Under the pieces are notes generated by a model, which worked only from the letters and a program-made list of their open reading frames with translations, was not told the origin of the DNA and did not search any database. From the NCBI GenBank assembly GCA_003563255.1, contig PWSL01000505.1, forward strand, positions 1 through 6,607: DNA of 6,607 nucleotides, written 5' to 3'. The stretch is from Desulfonatronospira sp. (GTDB lineage: Bacteria; Desulfobacterota; Desulfovibrionia; Desulfovibrionales; Desulfonatronovibrionaceae). Numbering within the stretch: the first letter of the stretch is position 1; each line of letters starts with the position of its first letter. A program made the translations under genes and the position numbers. Of this stretch, positions 1-6,119 are shown piece by piece.

Positions 1-14
1 AAAATTGAGTCTTT

Positions 15-160
15 TTGAGCACAAAATGATGCTCAAGTGGGTCCCGGAGTGCCTGTCCCCTGCTTTCCTTAAAAGCGCTAAACAGATACGGGACAGGCAC
101 TTTTGCCGGTTGCTAATTTGCAAATGCTTCAAAAATTAGGCGGCAAAAGAGCCAGTCCCC
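15..160. repeat. REP-like cluster of overlapping inverted repeats
   Basis: Three inverted repeats are packed here. TTGAGCA (15-21) pairs with TGCTCAA (30-36). GTGCCTGTCCC (49-59) pairs perfectly with GGGACAGGCAC (90-100). A longer element follows: GGGACAGGCACTTTTGCCG (90-108) matches the reverse complement of 141-159 at 17 of 19 positions, and inside it CTAATTT (113-119) pairs with AAATTAG (133-139). The middle arm (90-100) is shared, so two hairpins compete for it. Size, intergenic location next to an operon end, and paired GGGAC-type arms fit REP/BIME palindromes mobilised by RAYT (TnpA-REP) transposases. No such transposase is present in the window. The REP assignment is inference; the inverted repeats are directly visible. 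Confidence 0.7.
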
Positions 161-190
161 GGAGGTCAATAAATAAGTTTCGCTGTAGTG
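149..190 (+). repeat. Dispersed 42-bp repeat, copy 1
   Basis: This stretch has the same length and orientation as 4670-4711. The first 12 bases (GAGCCAGTCCCC) are identical. The last 16 bases share 14, with the pattern AAGT.TCGC.GTAGTG. The central 14 bases are diverged. The start overlaps the right arm of the REP-like hairpin, so the repeat may be part of the same family. It lies just beyond the end of the minus-strand operon. Confidence 0.55.
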
Positions 191-389
191 TTAGAAGCAT
201 CCTGCATAAGTACGCAAGCGGTTTACTCAAGGATATTTCATGATTCTCTCAAGTCTTCAGCCCTCTTCTCATCTCACACCTGGGCCAGCAACTATCAGTT
301 GCAACAACTGAAGTGGAAAAAGCCAACTGAAAAACTTAAGGATAACCCCCTACACCTACTGCCACTGCGTAAACACCACCAGGCTCTGG
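161..389. other. Intergenic region without recognisable gene
   Basis: This is the stretch downstream of the last operon gene, apart from the repeat copy at its left end. No reading frame here has protein-like composition or a good ribosome binding site. One small inverted repeat, CAGTTG (296-301) with CAACTG (305-310), has a 3-base loop but no following T-run, so I do not call a terminator. I see no intrinsic terminator for the operon in this window. Confidence 0.5.
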
Positions 390-1631
390 TCAATGTTCAC
401 TGCTTATAAAAATAACAGCCAGCAGGCCATAGAAGCCGCTCAAAAGTACTACGAGCAAATCCATTTTGCTCACCGGCCTTGATCGCCATTTCCTGTGAAA
501 TGCTGTAAACATGGCCAAGGCAACAAAAACACCGACTAAAGACCATGGCCCTCCGGTTCCTATATCAGGCTTTGCCTGGTCCAGGTGATCGCTGGTCAAG
601 GTTATCTGAAAAGGCAGGAAGAAATCACGTCCTTTGCTCACAGGCCCATTTTGCAGGTCAGATCTCTCAAGAAAAAAATCAGCAAAACCGCGGTACTCTC
701 TATCCATGGCCAGGCCGTAAATCCCTTGCTCACTACTGATGGTGGCGGTTCGGTAGAGAGGGTTTATTATGAGCTTAAAGTCCATGCTTTGGGGGTCAAA
801 ATTGTCCACGGGAATCCGGATCAGCTGGTAATCATCATAAGAGATCAGAAAAATTTCTCCCTGGGTGGTAAACACTGTCCCATAAAATTCCTTGCGCTGG
901 TTTTCCGAAATAATCATATCAAGAATGTCCAGCCCCGGGTCTATGCCTGTCCTGACTACCTCCGGCTGGTTCATAACCCGCTTGACGTGAAAAACCTGCC
1001 CTGAATCATCCCTTATGAAGTACCCCTCATCAAATGGCTTGAGATTGGTGGGGTTGCCGCTGATGACTGTAGCTGAAAACACAAACCCTTTTTCCTTGAG
1101 GGCTTCTGTGAAATCCCGGGTGAGCTCGCTGTCAATCCTGTTGTAATCTGCATTAATGAACTCCATGCCGTTGGGGGTAATCCTGAACATGTCTTCAGGA
1201 AAAGGTATCATGGGAACCGCGGGATCGTTATTAAAAAGGGGATAAAGTTCAATCTGCTGACGATTGACACTGATCTGGCGGGGCTTGATCTCAACAGCCT
1301 GTCTTTCTGCCCTTATCTCTTCAAGATCAAAGCTTTGACCGTCAATGACCAGGGGCAGAAGGTCGTGTATTTCCAGATTCCTGTGGTATAAAAAGGGAAG
1401 AAGGGCTTCGAACTCCTGGCGGTCATAATGAACTCCGTCTTCATCAGCATGGATAAACCGATGCCCACCCAGTGATTCCTGATAAACGAACTTTTGAAGC
1501 ACAGGACTGAAGAATAACAGAGGTTCTTCTGCTGTTCTGCCCACAACCTTGTCAAAGGCTGCAGGCAGAATATAACTCATGGCCATAACAGCCAGAACAA
1601 GCAAGGACAAACGGGAAATCGTGCCGGTCAT
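390..1631 (-). CDS. DUF4857-type membrane-anchored protein, ABC-associated
   Basis: This is a 413-residue protein that I assign to the DUF4857 family, a group of unknown function usually encoded beside an ABC ATPase and permease. A hydrophobic N-terminal segment (about 7-24) is followed by a long soluble region (about 25-360) rich in short beta-like strands, then two C-terminal membrane segments (about 362-378 and 391-409) separated by a basic loop (HRKWRSR, 379-385). The basic loop points to a cytoplasmic turn, which would put the large domain in the periplasm. No catalytic motif is visible. The ATG shares one base with the permease stop (TGATG), and an AAAGGGGGG ribosome site (1636-1644) lies four bases upstream, so translation is probably coupled. 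It is the last gene of the operon. A role as periplasmic accessory or third membrane subunit of the transporter is inference. The family assignment is from memory of sequence style. Confidence 0.8.
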   Translation of the reverse strand: MTGTISRLSLLVLAVMAMSYILPAAFDKVVGRTAEEPLLFFSPVLQKFVYQESLGGHRFIHADEDGVHYDRQEFEALLPFLYHRNLEIHDLLPLVIDGQSFDLEEIRAERQAVEIKPRQISVNRQQIELYPLFNNDPAVPMIPFPEDMFRITPNGMEFINADYNRIDSELTRDFTEALKEKGFVFSATVISGNPTNLKPFDEGYFIRDDSGQVFHVKRVMNQPEVVRTGIDPGLDILDMIISENQRKEFYGTVFTTQGEIFLISYDDYQLIRIPVDNFDPQSMDFKLIINPLYRTATISSEQGIYGLAMDREYRGFADFFLERSDLQNGPVSKGRDFFLPFQITLTSDHLDQAKPDIGTGGPWSLVGVFVALAMFTAFHRKWRSRPVSKMDLLVVLLSGFYGLLAVIFISSEH

Positions 1632-2299
1632 CAGGCCCCCCTTTGCTGGAATCTCTGACCAGAGTTAAAAACGCAGAATAGAAACAGGGGAACAAGCCAT
1701 ACCAGATAAGGCATGGCCGGAGACATCCACCCGTAGCCGACTCCCATATACATAACTGATATTATTACGCTGAACACAATAGTCAGAAAAACTTTTCTGG
1801 TTTTTAAGGGTTCCAGGAGAACTGCCATACCGCCCAGGTAACCCAGAATTCCAGCCAGAATCCACGGTCCCATTGTCGTAAGAACTGTCATGGATACTTC
1901 AAGAGGAAACCAGGACCGCATGGTAGAGTAGACAAGCACTACCGAAATACCCACTGCAACCATGAAAAAAAACAGACCGGTCACCACACTAAGCAGTATC
2001 AACAAATCCCGATGCAGAGGCAGATGCAGGGATATGCGCATCCTGCGCCGGATGATTTCCGGCACAAACTGGGCCGCGGCCAGGACCAGACCTGTGACCA
2101 GTGGAAAAAACATAAAGTCCTTAAAAAAAACATTGTGCAGATGAATGGCCTCATACCAGATCATCTCAGGATGCTCAGACAGGATCAGCCCCCGGATATC
2201 GAAATAGATCTTCAGGCAGACGCCGATGTTCAGCACCAGCACCCCTGCAAATAAGTATTTCAGCTTCAGCCATTCCTTGAGCAGGATTGATGAAATCAT
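1631..2299 (-). CDS. ABC-2-like transporter permease
   Basis: This 222-residue integral membrane protein has about six predicted helices (roughly 15-33, 62-79, 98-124, 137-162, 168-188 and 196-211). The lysine-rich N-terminus (K8, K12, K14) suggests a cytoplasmic start. Between helices 2 and 3 is a charged stretch, EIIRRRMRISLHLPLHRD (81-98). It looks like the cytoplasmic coupling region of ABC-2 permeases, where a conserved glutamate is followed by arginines and a 'LPL' turn. It starts one base after the stop of the ATPase gene (TGA-T-ATG) and its stop overlaps the start of the DUF4857 gene. The gene order ATPase-permease-DUF4857 supports one complex, the permease forming the membrane channel. 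It is shorter than typical ABC-2 exporters, so a homodimer or a pairing with the DUF4857 protein is plausible. The substrate is unknown. It lacks the look of a CbiQ/EcfT-type protein. Confidence 0.82.
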   Translation of the reverse strand: MISSILLKEWLKLKYLFAGVLVLNIGVCLKIYFDIRGLILSEHPEMIWYEAIHLHNVFFKDFMFFPLVTGLVLAAAQFVPEIIRRRMRISLHLPLHRDLLILLSVVTGLFFFMVAVGISVVLVYSTMRSWFPLEVSMTVLTTMGPWILAGILGYLGGMAVLLEPLKTRKVFLTIVFSVIISVMYMGVGYGWMSPAMPYLVWLVPLFLFCVFNSGQRFQQRGA

Positions 2300-2300
2300 A

Positions 2301-3179
2301 TCAGTATTTCCCCATCAGTCCGATGAAACCGTCTTCCAGGGTCATGTCTGCTCTGTGCAGATCCCTGACCTCCACCCCCTGCCTGGACAGCTGTTCAGTG
2401 ACGGTATCCTGGTCACGGTATGAATAAACAGTAAACTGGTCCCTTCTACGCTCAACTCCCTTGATGATTTCATCTTCAATGGGCACCACCTGACTATTTG
2501 AATGGAAGACATATTTTTTAAAGGAACCGAGAAACTCCGTCAGGCCGGTCCTGGTTATCCTGCCCTGGTCCAGAAAAAAAATGGTGTCCACCAGTTGCTC
2601 AAGGTCCTGAACAATATGGCTGGTCACGAAAATGGTTTTGCCTTCCATGGCCGCGAAATCATGGAGAACGTCAAGAAAGAGCCTTCTGTATCCGGCATCC
2701 AGACCCATGGAATAATCGTCAAGAATCAGAAGATCCGGATTCTGGGCCATTATCACTCCAAGCACCACCTGAGAGCGCTGGCCGCAGGACATGCTTCCAA
2801 CCTTGTGCCGGTGGGGAAGCCCCATTTTATTGACCAGAGAATAAAAAATGTCAGCATTCCAGTCAGGGTAAAACCCTCGATAGAATTTTTCAGTCTGGGC
2901 AATTGTCATGAACTCATACGCCTGATGCCCTTCATGAAGAAGGCCGATACGCTTGCGCACATCCGGTGAAAGACTGTGAGAACTTTCACCCAGGACCAGA
3001 CATCTGCCTCCAGAAGGCTTCAAAAAACCCATCAGGATATTGACCAGGGTTGTTTTACCCTGACCGTTTTTGCCGAGCAGTCCGCATATGGATCCCTGAG
3101 GCACAGTAAAGGAGAGATCCTGGTACACTGTCTTGCCGTTGTAATGGTGGCTGAGATTATGAACCTCTATGACGTTCAT
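2301..3179 (-). CDS. ABC transporter ATP-binding protein with atypical motifs
   Basis: This 292-residue nucleotide-binding subunit should power the adjacent permease from the cytoplasmic face. The Walker A loop is GKNGQGKTT (36-44). The Q-loop position has an LHEG sequence (81-84) in place of the usual glutamine, as in some YtrB/BcrA-like ATPases. The signature is SCGQR (131-135) rather than SGGQ. Walker B is LLILDD (150-155), with aspartate D155 where the catalytic glutamate usually stands, followed by a D-loop MGLD (158-161). The switch histidine is H188. About 70 residues follow the core, a typical C-terminal extension of export-type (BcrA/NosF-like) ATPases. The start ATG overlaps the stop of the small secreted gene by one base (TAATG), giving translational coupling. 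ABC identity is certain; substrate is unknown. The altered motifs suggest slow or asymmetric hydrolysis, but close families carry similar variants. Confidence 0.93.
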   Translation of the reverse strand: MNVIEVHNLSHHYNGKTVYQDLSFTVPQGSICGLLGKNGQGKTTLVNILMGFLKPSGGRCLVLGESSHSLSPDVRKRIGLLHEGHQAYEFMTIAQTEKFYRGFYPDWNADIFYSLVNKMGLPHRHKVGSMSCGQRSQVVLGVIMAQNPDLLILDDYSMGLDAGYRRLFLDVLHDFAAMEGKTIFVTSHIVQDLEQLVDTIFFLDQGRITRTGLTEFLGSFKKYVFHSNSQVVPIEDEIIKGVERRRDQFTVYSYRDQDTVTEQLSRQGVEVRDLHRADMTLEDGFIGLMGKY

Positions 3180-3493
3180 TATTGAGCAATCCGGCTTCCA
3201 GGGACTCTGACCCTGTGTTCGGGACCTGCATCGAAAAGTACGACAAATTCGTCCCTGGGCTTGCTGAAAGTAAACTCAGAATTGTCATCCATCAGGCCCC
3301 TTTGCAGTACCCTGCCATCTCTGGCCTTGATCTGCATCATCACACCGGCAGCGGAAGATCCATCTGAAAAACCTCCCTGACAGGTAATGGTGTTGTCACC
3401 GTTGTCCACGCAGGATACGAGCGGCTTATGAGCCTGAACCGTTGTTGCGGCAAAAATCATGCAACAGGCAAGAACAAATAATCGTAATTTCAT
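3179..3493 (-). CDS. Small secreted protein, NikL/CbiL-like domain, N-terminal His
   Basis: I choose the start giving 104 residues (MKLRLFV...), because GGGGGA lies at proper spacing before it; an in-frame ATG four codons upstream has no ribosome site. Residues 1-21 form a signal peptide ending VQA, so the mature protein should begin with H22. Two cysteines (C28 and C38) flank a DNGD turn and could form a disulfide. The pattern GFSDGSSAAGVMMQI (41-55), then a 'G-L-M-D-D-N-S-E-F-T-F' turn and FDAGPEH (87-93), resembles the small beta-sandwich of NikL/CbiL-type nickel/cobalt accessory proteins, with their closing 'AG.GH' motif. It has no membrane anchor, unlike full-length NikL. A periplasmic metal-binding or delivery role is inferred from this resemblance and from the neighbouring DUF4198 gene. 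Its stop overlaps the ATPase start. Confidence 0.75.
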   Translation of the reverse strand: MKLRLFVLACCMIFAATTVQAHKPLVSCVDNGDNTITCQGGFSDGSSAAGVMMQIKARDGRVLQRGLMDDNSEFTFSKPRDEFVVLFDAGPEHRVRVPGSRIAQ

Positions 3494-3497
3494 TTTA

Positions 3498-3503
3498 TCC
3501 CCC
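3498..3503 (-). promoter_or_regulatory. Ribosome binding site deciding start of small secreted gene
   Basis: On the minus strand GGGGGA sits four bases before the ATG at 3493. The alternative in-frame ATG at 3505 has no such site in front of it and would place the GGGGGA inside the gene, adding four residues (MGDK) before the signal peptide. This favours 3493 as the start. Confidence 0.7.
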
Positions 3504-3572
3504 ATTCATTCGGTTTATTCTTCAAACAGGTTATACTCTTACTGCCGGTTCTCTAAACTTGTTCAGGGTGGT

Positions 3573-4301
3573 CTACATAGCCCCGACAAACAAAGTAGAG
3601 CGGAACCTGACCTCGGTAATGGCAAAGCCGGTACCGTCCACTTCCCTGGCCGGAACACTGTGGTCAGTCTCCAGGACGTATTTACGGGAAGGATCAACGG
3701 TAAAAGTGACTTTGCCGTCACCCTGCACGTCATATTCGGCAATCTCATCATAAAGGATTGAATCGGTTTCCAGGGACTGGAAAACCTCTATTTCCCCGCC
3801 GGAAACCGGGCTGCCGTTATAAAGCACCTGCACAGTCACTTCTTTATGTCCATTGGGAAGTTCGCTGACCTGGACCGGAACTATTTCCAAGGGAATACCT
3901 ACAGGTTCGTGAATCAAGGAACCCGCCTCCCCGACCCAGGTCACACTTTTGCCGACGTCCCGAATTTCCGTAAGCCGGTAGCGATTGGGATCGCGCTCCA
4001 GCACGAAAATATGCTGCCCCGGATTGGTAAGAATGACGTCATTATCATAATGGTTGGGGTTTTCAAAAAGGACGATTTCTTCCATCTCCTGCCCAGGCTT
4101 GAGCACTACCAGGCTCAGGTTGGTCTTATCTCTTTCCTCGAGAAGATAGTCAGGATGAGCATAATACGCACGAACATTAAACTCCTGGTCCGGCTCAACC
4201 GTAAAAGGCACTTCAGTCCATATACAGTGCGCCAGGGACACTGAAAACGAGAATAACACCATGCTCAGAGTTGCCCAAAAAACAGTAATGACACTTTTCA
4301 T
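3573..4301 (-). CDS. DUF4198-type periplasmic protein, N-terminal His
   Basis: This 242-residue protein is first in the operon. Residues 1-24 form a signal peptide ending SLA, which would leave H25-C26 as the first two mature residues. The body is all-beta in appearance. YYAHPDY (46-52), VGIPLEIVP (134-142) and a second-domain pattern LYNGSPVSGGEIEVF (160-174), then QGDGKVTFTVD (193-203) match the style of the DUF4198 family, members of which are annotated as nickel-uptake-linked periplasmic proteins. No C-terminal membrane helix is seen, so it should be soluble in the periplasm. The start has a strong GGGGG ribosome site (4307-4311) six bases upstream. About 80 bases separate it from the next gene, the only real gap in the operon. 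I infer a metal-binding partner for the ABC machine. Copper is as possible as nickel or cobalt. Confidence 0.8.
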   Translation of the reverse strand: MKSVITVFWATLSMVLFSFSVSLAHCIWTEVPFTVEPDQEFNVRAYYAHPDYLLEERDKTNLSLVVLKPGQEMEEIVLFENPNHYDNDVILTNPGQHIFVLERDPNRYRLTEIRDVGKSVTWVGEAGSLIHEPVGIPLEIVPVQVSELPNGHKEVTVQVLYNGSPVSGGEIEVFQSLETDSILYDEIAEYDVQGDGKVTFTVDPSRKYVLETDHSVPAREVDGTGFAITEVRFRSTLFVGAM

Positions 4302-4315
4302 CTATACCCCCTTTT

Positions 4316-4344
4316 TAGGCCTTAAAACAATCTAAACCGGCCTA
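4316..4344 (-). promoter_or_regulatory. Leader inverted repeat next to ribosome site
   Basis: TAGGCC and GGCCTA (4316-4321 and 4339-4344) form a perfect 6-bp inverted repeat with a 17-base loop in the leader of the DUF4198 gene. The hairpin ends directly before the GGGGG ribosome site. It could influence access to that site, but six base pairs is a weak signal and chance is possible. Confidence 0.3.
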
Positions 4345-4399
4345 CAGCATTAGTTAATAATAAAACTGAAATCCAAATTCATCTTCAAGATGATCGAAC

Positions 4400-4427
4400 A
4401 CTAAACCAGGCAAAAACAGGATGTCAA
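4400..4427 (-). promoter_or_regulatory. Candidate sigma-70 promoter for the operon
   Basis: On the minus strand a perfect TTGACA (plus positions 4422-4427) is followed after 16 bases by TTTAGT (4400-4405), four of six matches to TATAAT. It lies about 100 bases upstream of the DUF4198 start. A second, weaker candidate (TTGAAG with TTTTAT, 17-base spacing) lies nearer the gene. The -35 is convincing; the -10 is not. Confidence 0.45.
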
Positions 4428-4434
4428 TATATTT

Positions 4435-4457
4435 TTGATGTTAAATTTCAACATCAA
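4435..4457. promoter_or_regulatory. Palindromic operator candidate upstream of the operon promoter
   Basis: TTGATGTT (4435-4442) and AACATCAA (4450-4457) are perfect 8-bp inverted arms separated by seven AT-rich bases (AAATTTC). In the direction of the operon the palindrome ends seven bases before the TTGACA -35 box. Neither strand has a T-run after the hairpin, so it is not an intrinsic terminator. Position and symmetry suit a dimeric regulator binding upstream of the promoter. The regulator is not identified. The left part overlaps the stop codon of the doubtful small reading frame. Confidence 0.5.
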
Positions 4458-4762
4458 TGCCGATCAAAGACCTGGCCCTGCAAATAGCCAAAGGCTGCAA
4501 CGCCAGCAGCACCCTCCCGAAAAACGGGTTTAAATATGACCTGATTTGACCAGAGCCAGCCTGTATGAGTATCGTCTGGATTGTAACCACTGATGGAGCA
4601 GTCAATGATGGTGCCTGGCAACCGGACCCTTTTCTGAATGGTTACGTCCGGATAGAAATAAGTGCGGGAGAGCCAGTCCCCTTCGAGTTCAAATAAAGTG
4701 TCGCGGTAGTGCTGAACTGCTAACCCACTCCTATTCCTGATTCTCACAATAATACGCTGCAA
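4454..4762 (-). CDS. Doubtful 102-codon hypothetical reading frame or gene remnant
   Basis: I do not recognise this product. The frame opens with TTG, preceded by a GGGGA stretch, and its first 32 bases overlap the end of the ATPase gene. The first third is basic and contains the reverse complement of the dispersed repeat, read as roughly HYRDTLFELEGDWL. The last two thirds (SRTYFYPDV... to ...GQVFDRH) have protein-like composition with three tryptophans in the whole frame, many glycines and mixed codon use, as in the C-terminal end of a real protein. No signal peptide or membrane helix is seen. It could be a real small gene, the tail of a gene truncated when the ATPase or repeat arrived, or chance. 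It ends inside the palindrome before the operon promoter. Confidence 0.35.
   Translation of the reverse strand: MQRIIVRIRNRSGLAVQHYRDTLFELEGDWLSRTYFYPDVTIQKRVRLPGTIIDCSISGYNPDDTHTGWLWSNQVIFKPVFREGAAGVAAFGYLQGQVFDRH
4670..4711 (+). repeat. Dispersed 42-bp repeat, copy 2
   Basis: This is the partner of 149-190, in the same orientation and of the same length, with 12 identical bases at the left end and 14 of 16 at the right end. The two copies lie on either side of the five-gene operon. This copy is inside the doubtful small reading frame and just beyond the ATPase stop. Unlike copy 1 it has no adjoining REP hairpin arm (no CGGCAAAA before it). Confidence 0.55.
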
Positions 4763-6119
4763 CAGTCCCCAGACGTTCGATGAGGTACAGTGGTAGAGAG
4801 AGCAGCGGATATTGAACCCGCCTGAAGGTTTTGCCTGTGCTGATTTTGGTATTTATCCGGGTTACGGAAGGAAAAGAGGCATCCAGTCGAACAGCTAAAG
4901 GCGCTTCTTTGCTGCCCATAAACTGGTGCAGTGACTTAAGTGACCCTGCAGCGCCGGCTTTGACTTCCACAGGAATAATATGCCCACCGGTCTGCACCAC
5001 AAAGTCAAGTTCAGCGTTTGAAGACCGGCCCTGACGGAGCCAATAGGTCAATTCCCGGTTCAGCGCATCCGAAAACATGTTCTGTAAGTGCTGCCCTGCG
5101 AATTGTTCGGCAATGGCCCCTTCATTGATCAGCTGCGCATCATCCATTTGAGAAACCGCTCTCCAGTCAAGTCCGCAAACAGCATTCATCAAGCCGACAT
5201 CCAGGAAAAGTGGTTTATATACTTTTTCATCAATATCTGCATGAAGCGGTAGTCCGGAACAATGACTGCGTATTACCTTGCCTATGACCCGGGCCATGGA
5301 TAAAAGATCAATATCTTTTTTCAAAGTACCGCTCTGGTCTTCAAAAGAGATATTACTGTACTTTATCTTTCTTCCGACATTTCTGGCAATAAAGTGAAAT
5401 ACTCTGCGCATGCGGTTCAAATTTCTTGAACCGATATATTTTGGGAAATCTTCAAGATAGGTTTCGAGAACGGAATTGTGAACCCGGCTGACCTGCTTAT
5501 AGCTCTTGGTTGCAGCAAAAACTGATACTGCTTCGGGCATTCCGCCTACAAAGTAATAAGAACGCAGCAAACTCAGCAGTCGTCCATGGACAATCTCTCC
5601 TATGGATTGGCCCGGCTCATAATTAAGTATAAAGGAACCAAGCTTTTCTTCCCCAATGCCCATCAGAAATTCAGAAAATGTCATGGGCCCCATATGCAGA
5701 TACTGTATTCGGCCTACAGGCATGGAGAAAGAATGGTCGGACAAGACAAACTCCAGCAAAGACCCGGCACTTAAAACAGGCAACCAGGGCTTGTCTTCGT
5801 AAAAATACCGTAATGCCGGAATCGCCTCGGGAACAGACTGAATCTCATCCAGAAAAAGCAGGGAATTTTGACTGACTTGTTTCATTCCCGGCAGAAATTC
5901 AATCTGCTGGATAATATGATCAGGGTCTTTGGTATTAAATATTTCGGATAATTCTGGATAGCGCTCTAAGTTTAACTCAAGCAAATCCTTGCCATATTCT
6001 TTTGCAAACAGCTGAACAAGCGTAGACTTGCCGACCTGACGGGCGCCGCGGATGACCAGGGGCTTTCGTCTGCTGTCCTTGAGCCAGCTATCCAGAAATT
6101 GCAAATGATGGCGGTACAT
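4731..6119 (-). CDS. AAA+ ATPase with C-terminal DUF4143
   Basis: This 462-residue cytoplasmic protein belongs to the widespread archaeal/bacterial AAA ATPase family with a DUF4143 tail. Walker A is GARQVGKST (25-33), Walker B is LLFLDEIQ (87-94), and a sensor-like LSAGS (116-120) and the family's GRIQYLHMGPMTFSEFL (136-152) follow. The DUF4143 part shows YYFVGGMPEAV (188-198), FLDVGL (305-310) and GAIAEQF (334-340). It ends with a PD-(D/E)XK-like arrangement: E370-L-D372, then E385-V-K387. The length is normal and all key residues are intact, so it is probably functional. The start is supported by family-typical opening residues, although only weak ribosome-site bases precede it. The cellular role of this family is not settled; members are often in accessory or defence-like regions. 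It is probably a single-gene unit, divergent from the plus-strand gene at 6559. Confidence 0.93.
   Translation of the reverse strand: MYRHHLQFLDSWLKDSRRKPLVIRGARQVGKSTLVQLFAKEYGKDLLELNLERYPELSEIFNTKDPDHIIQQIEFLPGMKQVSQNSLLFLDEIQSVPEAIPALRYFYEDKPWLPVLSAGSLLEFVLSDHSFSMPVGRIQYLHMGPMTFSEFLMGIGEEKLGSFILNYEPGQSIGEIVHGRLLSLLRSYYFVGGMPEAVSVFAATKSYKQVSRVHNSVLETYLEDFPKYIGSRNLNRMRRVFHFIARNVGRKIKYSNISFEDQSGTLKKDIDLLSMARVIGKVIRSHCSGLPLHADIDEKVYKPLFLDVGLMNAVCGLDWRAVSQMDDAQLINEGAIAEQFAGQHLQNMFSDALNRELTYWLRQGRSSNAELDFVVQTGGHIIPVEVKAGAAGSLKSLHQFMGSKEAPLAVRLDASFPSVTRINTKISTGKTFRRVQYPLLSLPLYLIERLGTVAAYYCENQE

Noticed and set aside
15..36. TTGAGCA/TGCTCAA hairpin as an intrinsic terminator
   Set aside because: The stem is only 7 bp and there is no T-run on its 3' side on either strand, so it is kept only as part of the REP-like cluster.
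188..409. Plus-strand open frame of 73 codons at the left side
   Set aside because: It has no ribosome site and its composition is not protein-like; it runs into the end of the well-supported DUF4857 gene on the other strand.
585..1004. Plus-strand open frame of 139 codons
   Set aside because: It lies wholly inside the DUF4857 gene on the opposite strand and has no recognisable domain; it is a shadow frame. The same applies to 2502-2969 and 3846-4244.
3179..4301. Assignment as a classical NikMNQO or CbiMNQO ECF transporter
   Set aside because: There is no CbiM/NikM-type or CbiQ-type membrane protein; the permease looks ABC-2-like and is paired with DUF4857.
4435..4457. Palindrome as a terminator for the upstream ATPase transcript
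   Set aside because: In the direction of transcription the stem is followed by A-rich sequence, and the stem is AT-rich; an operator is a better fit.
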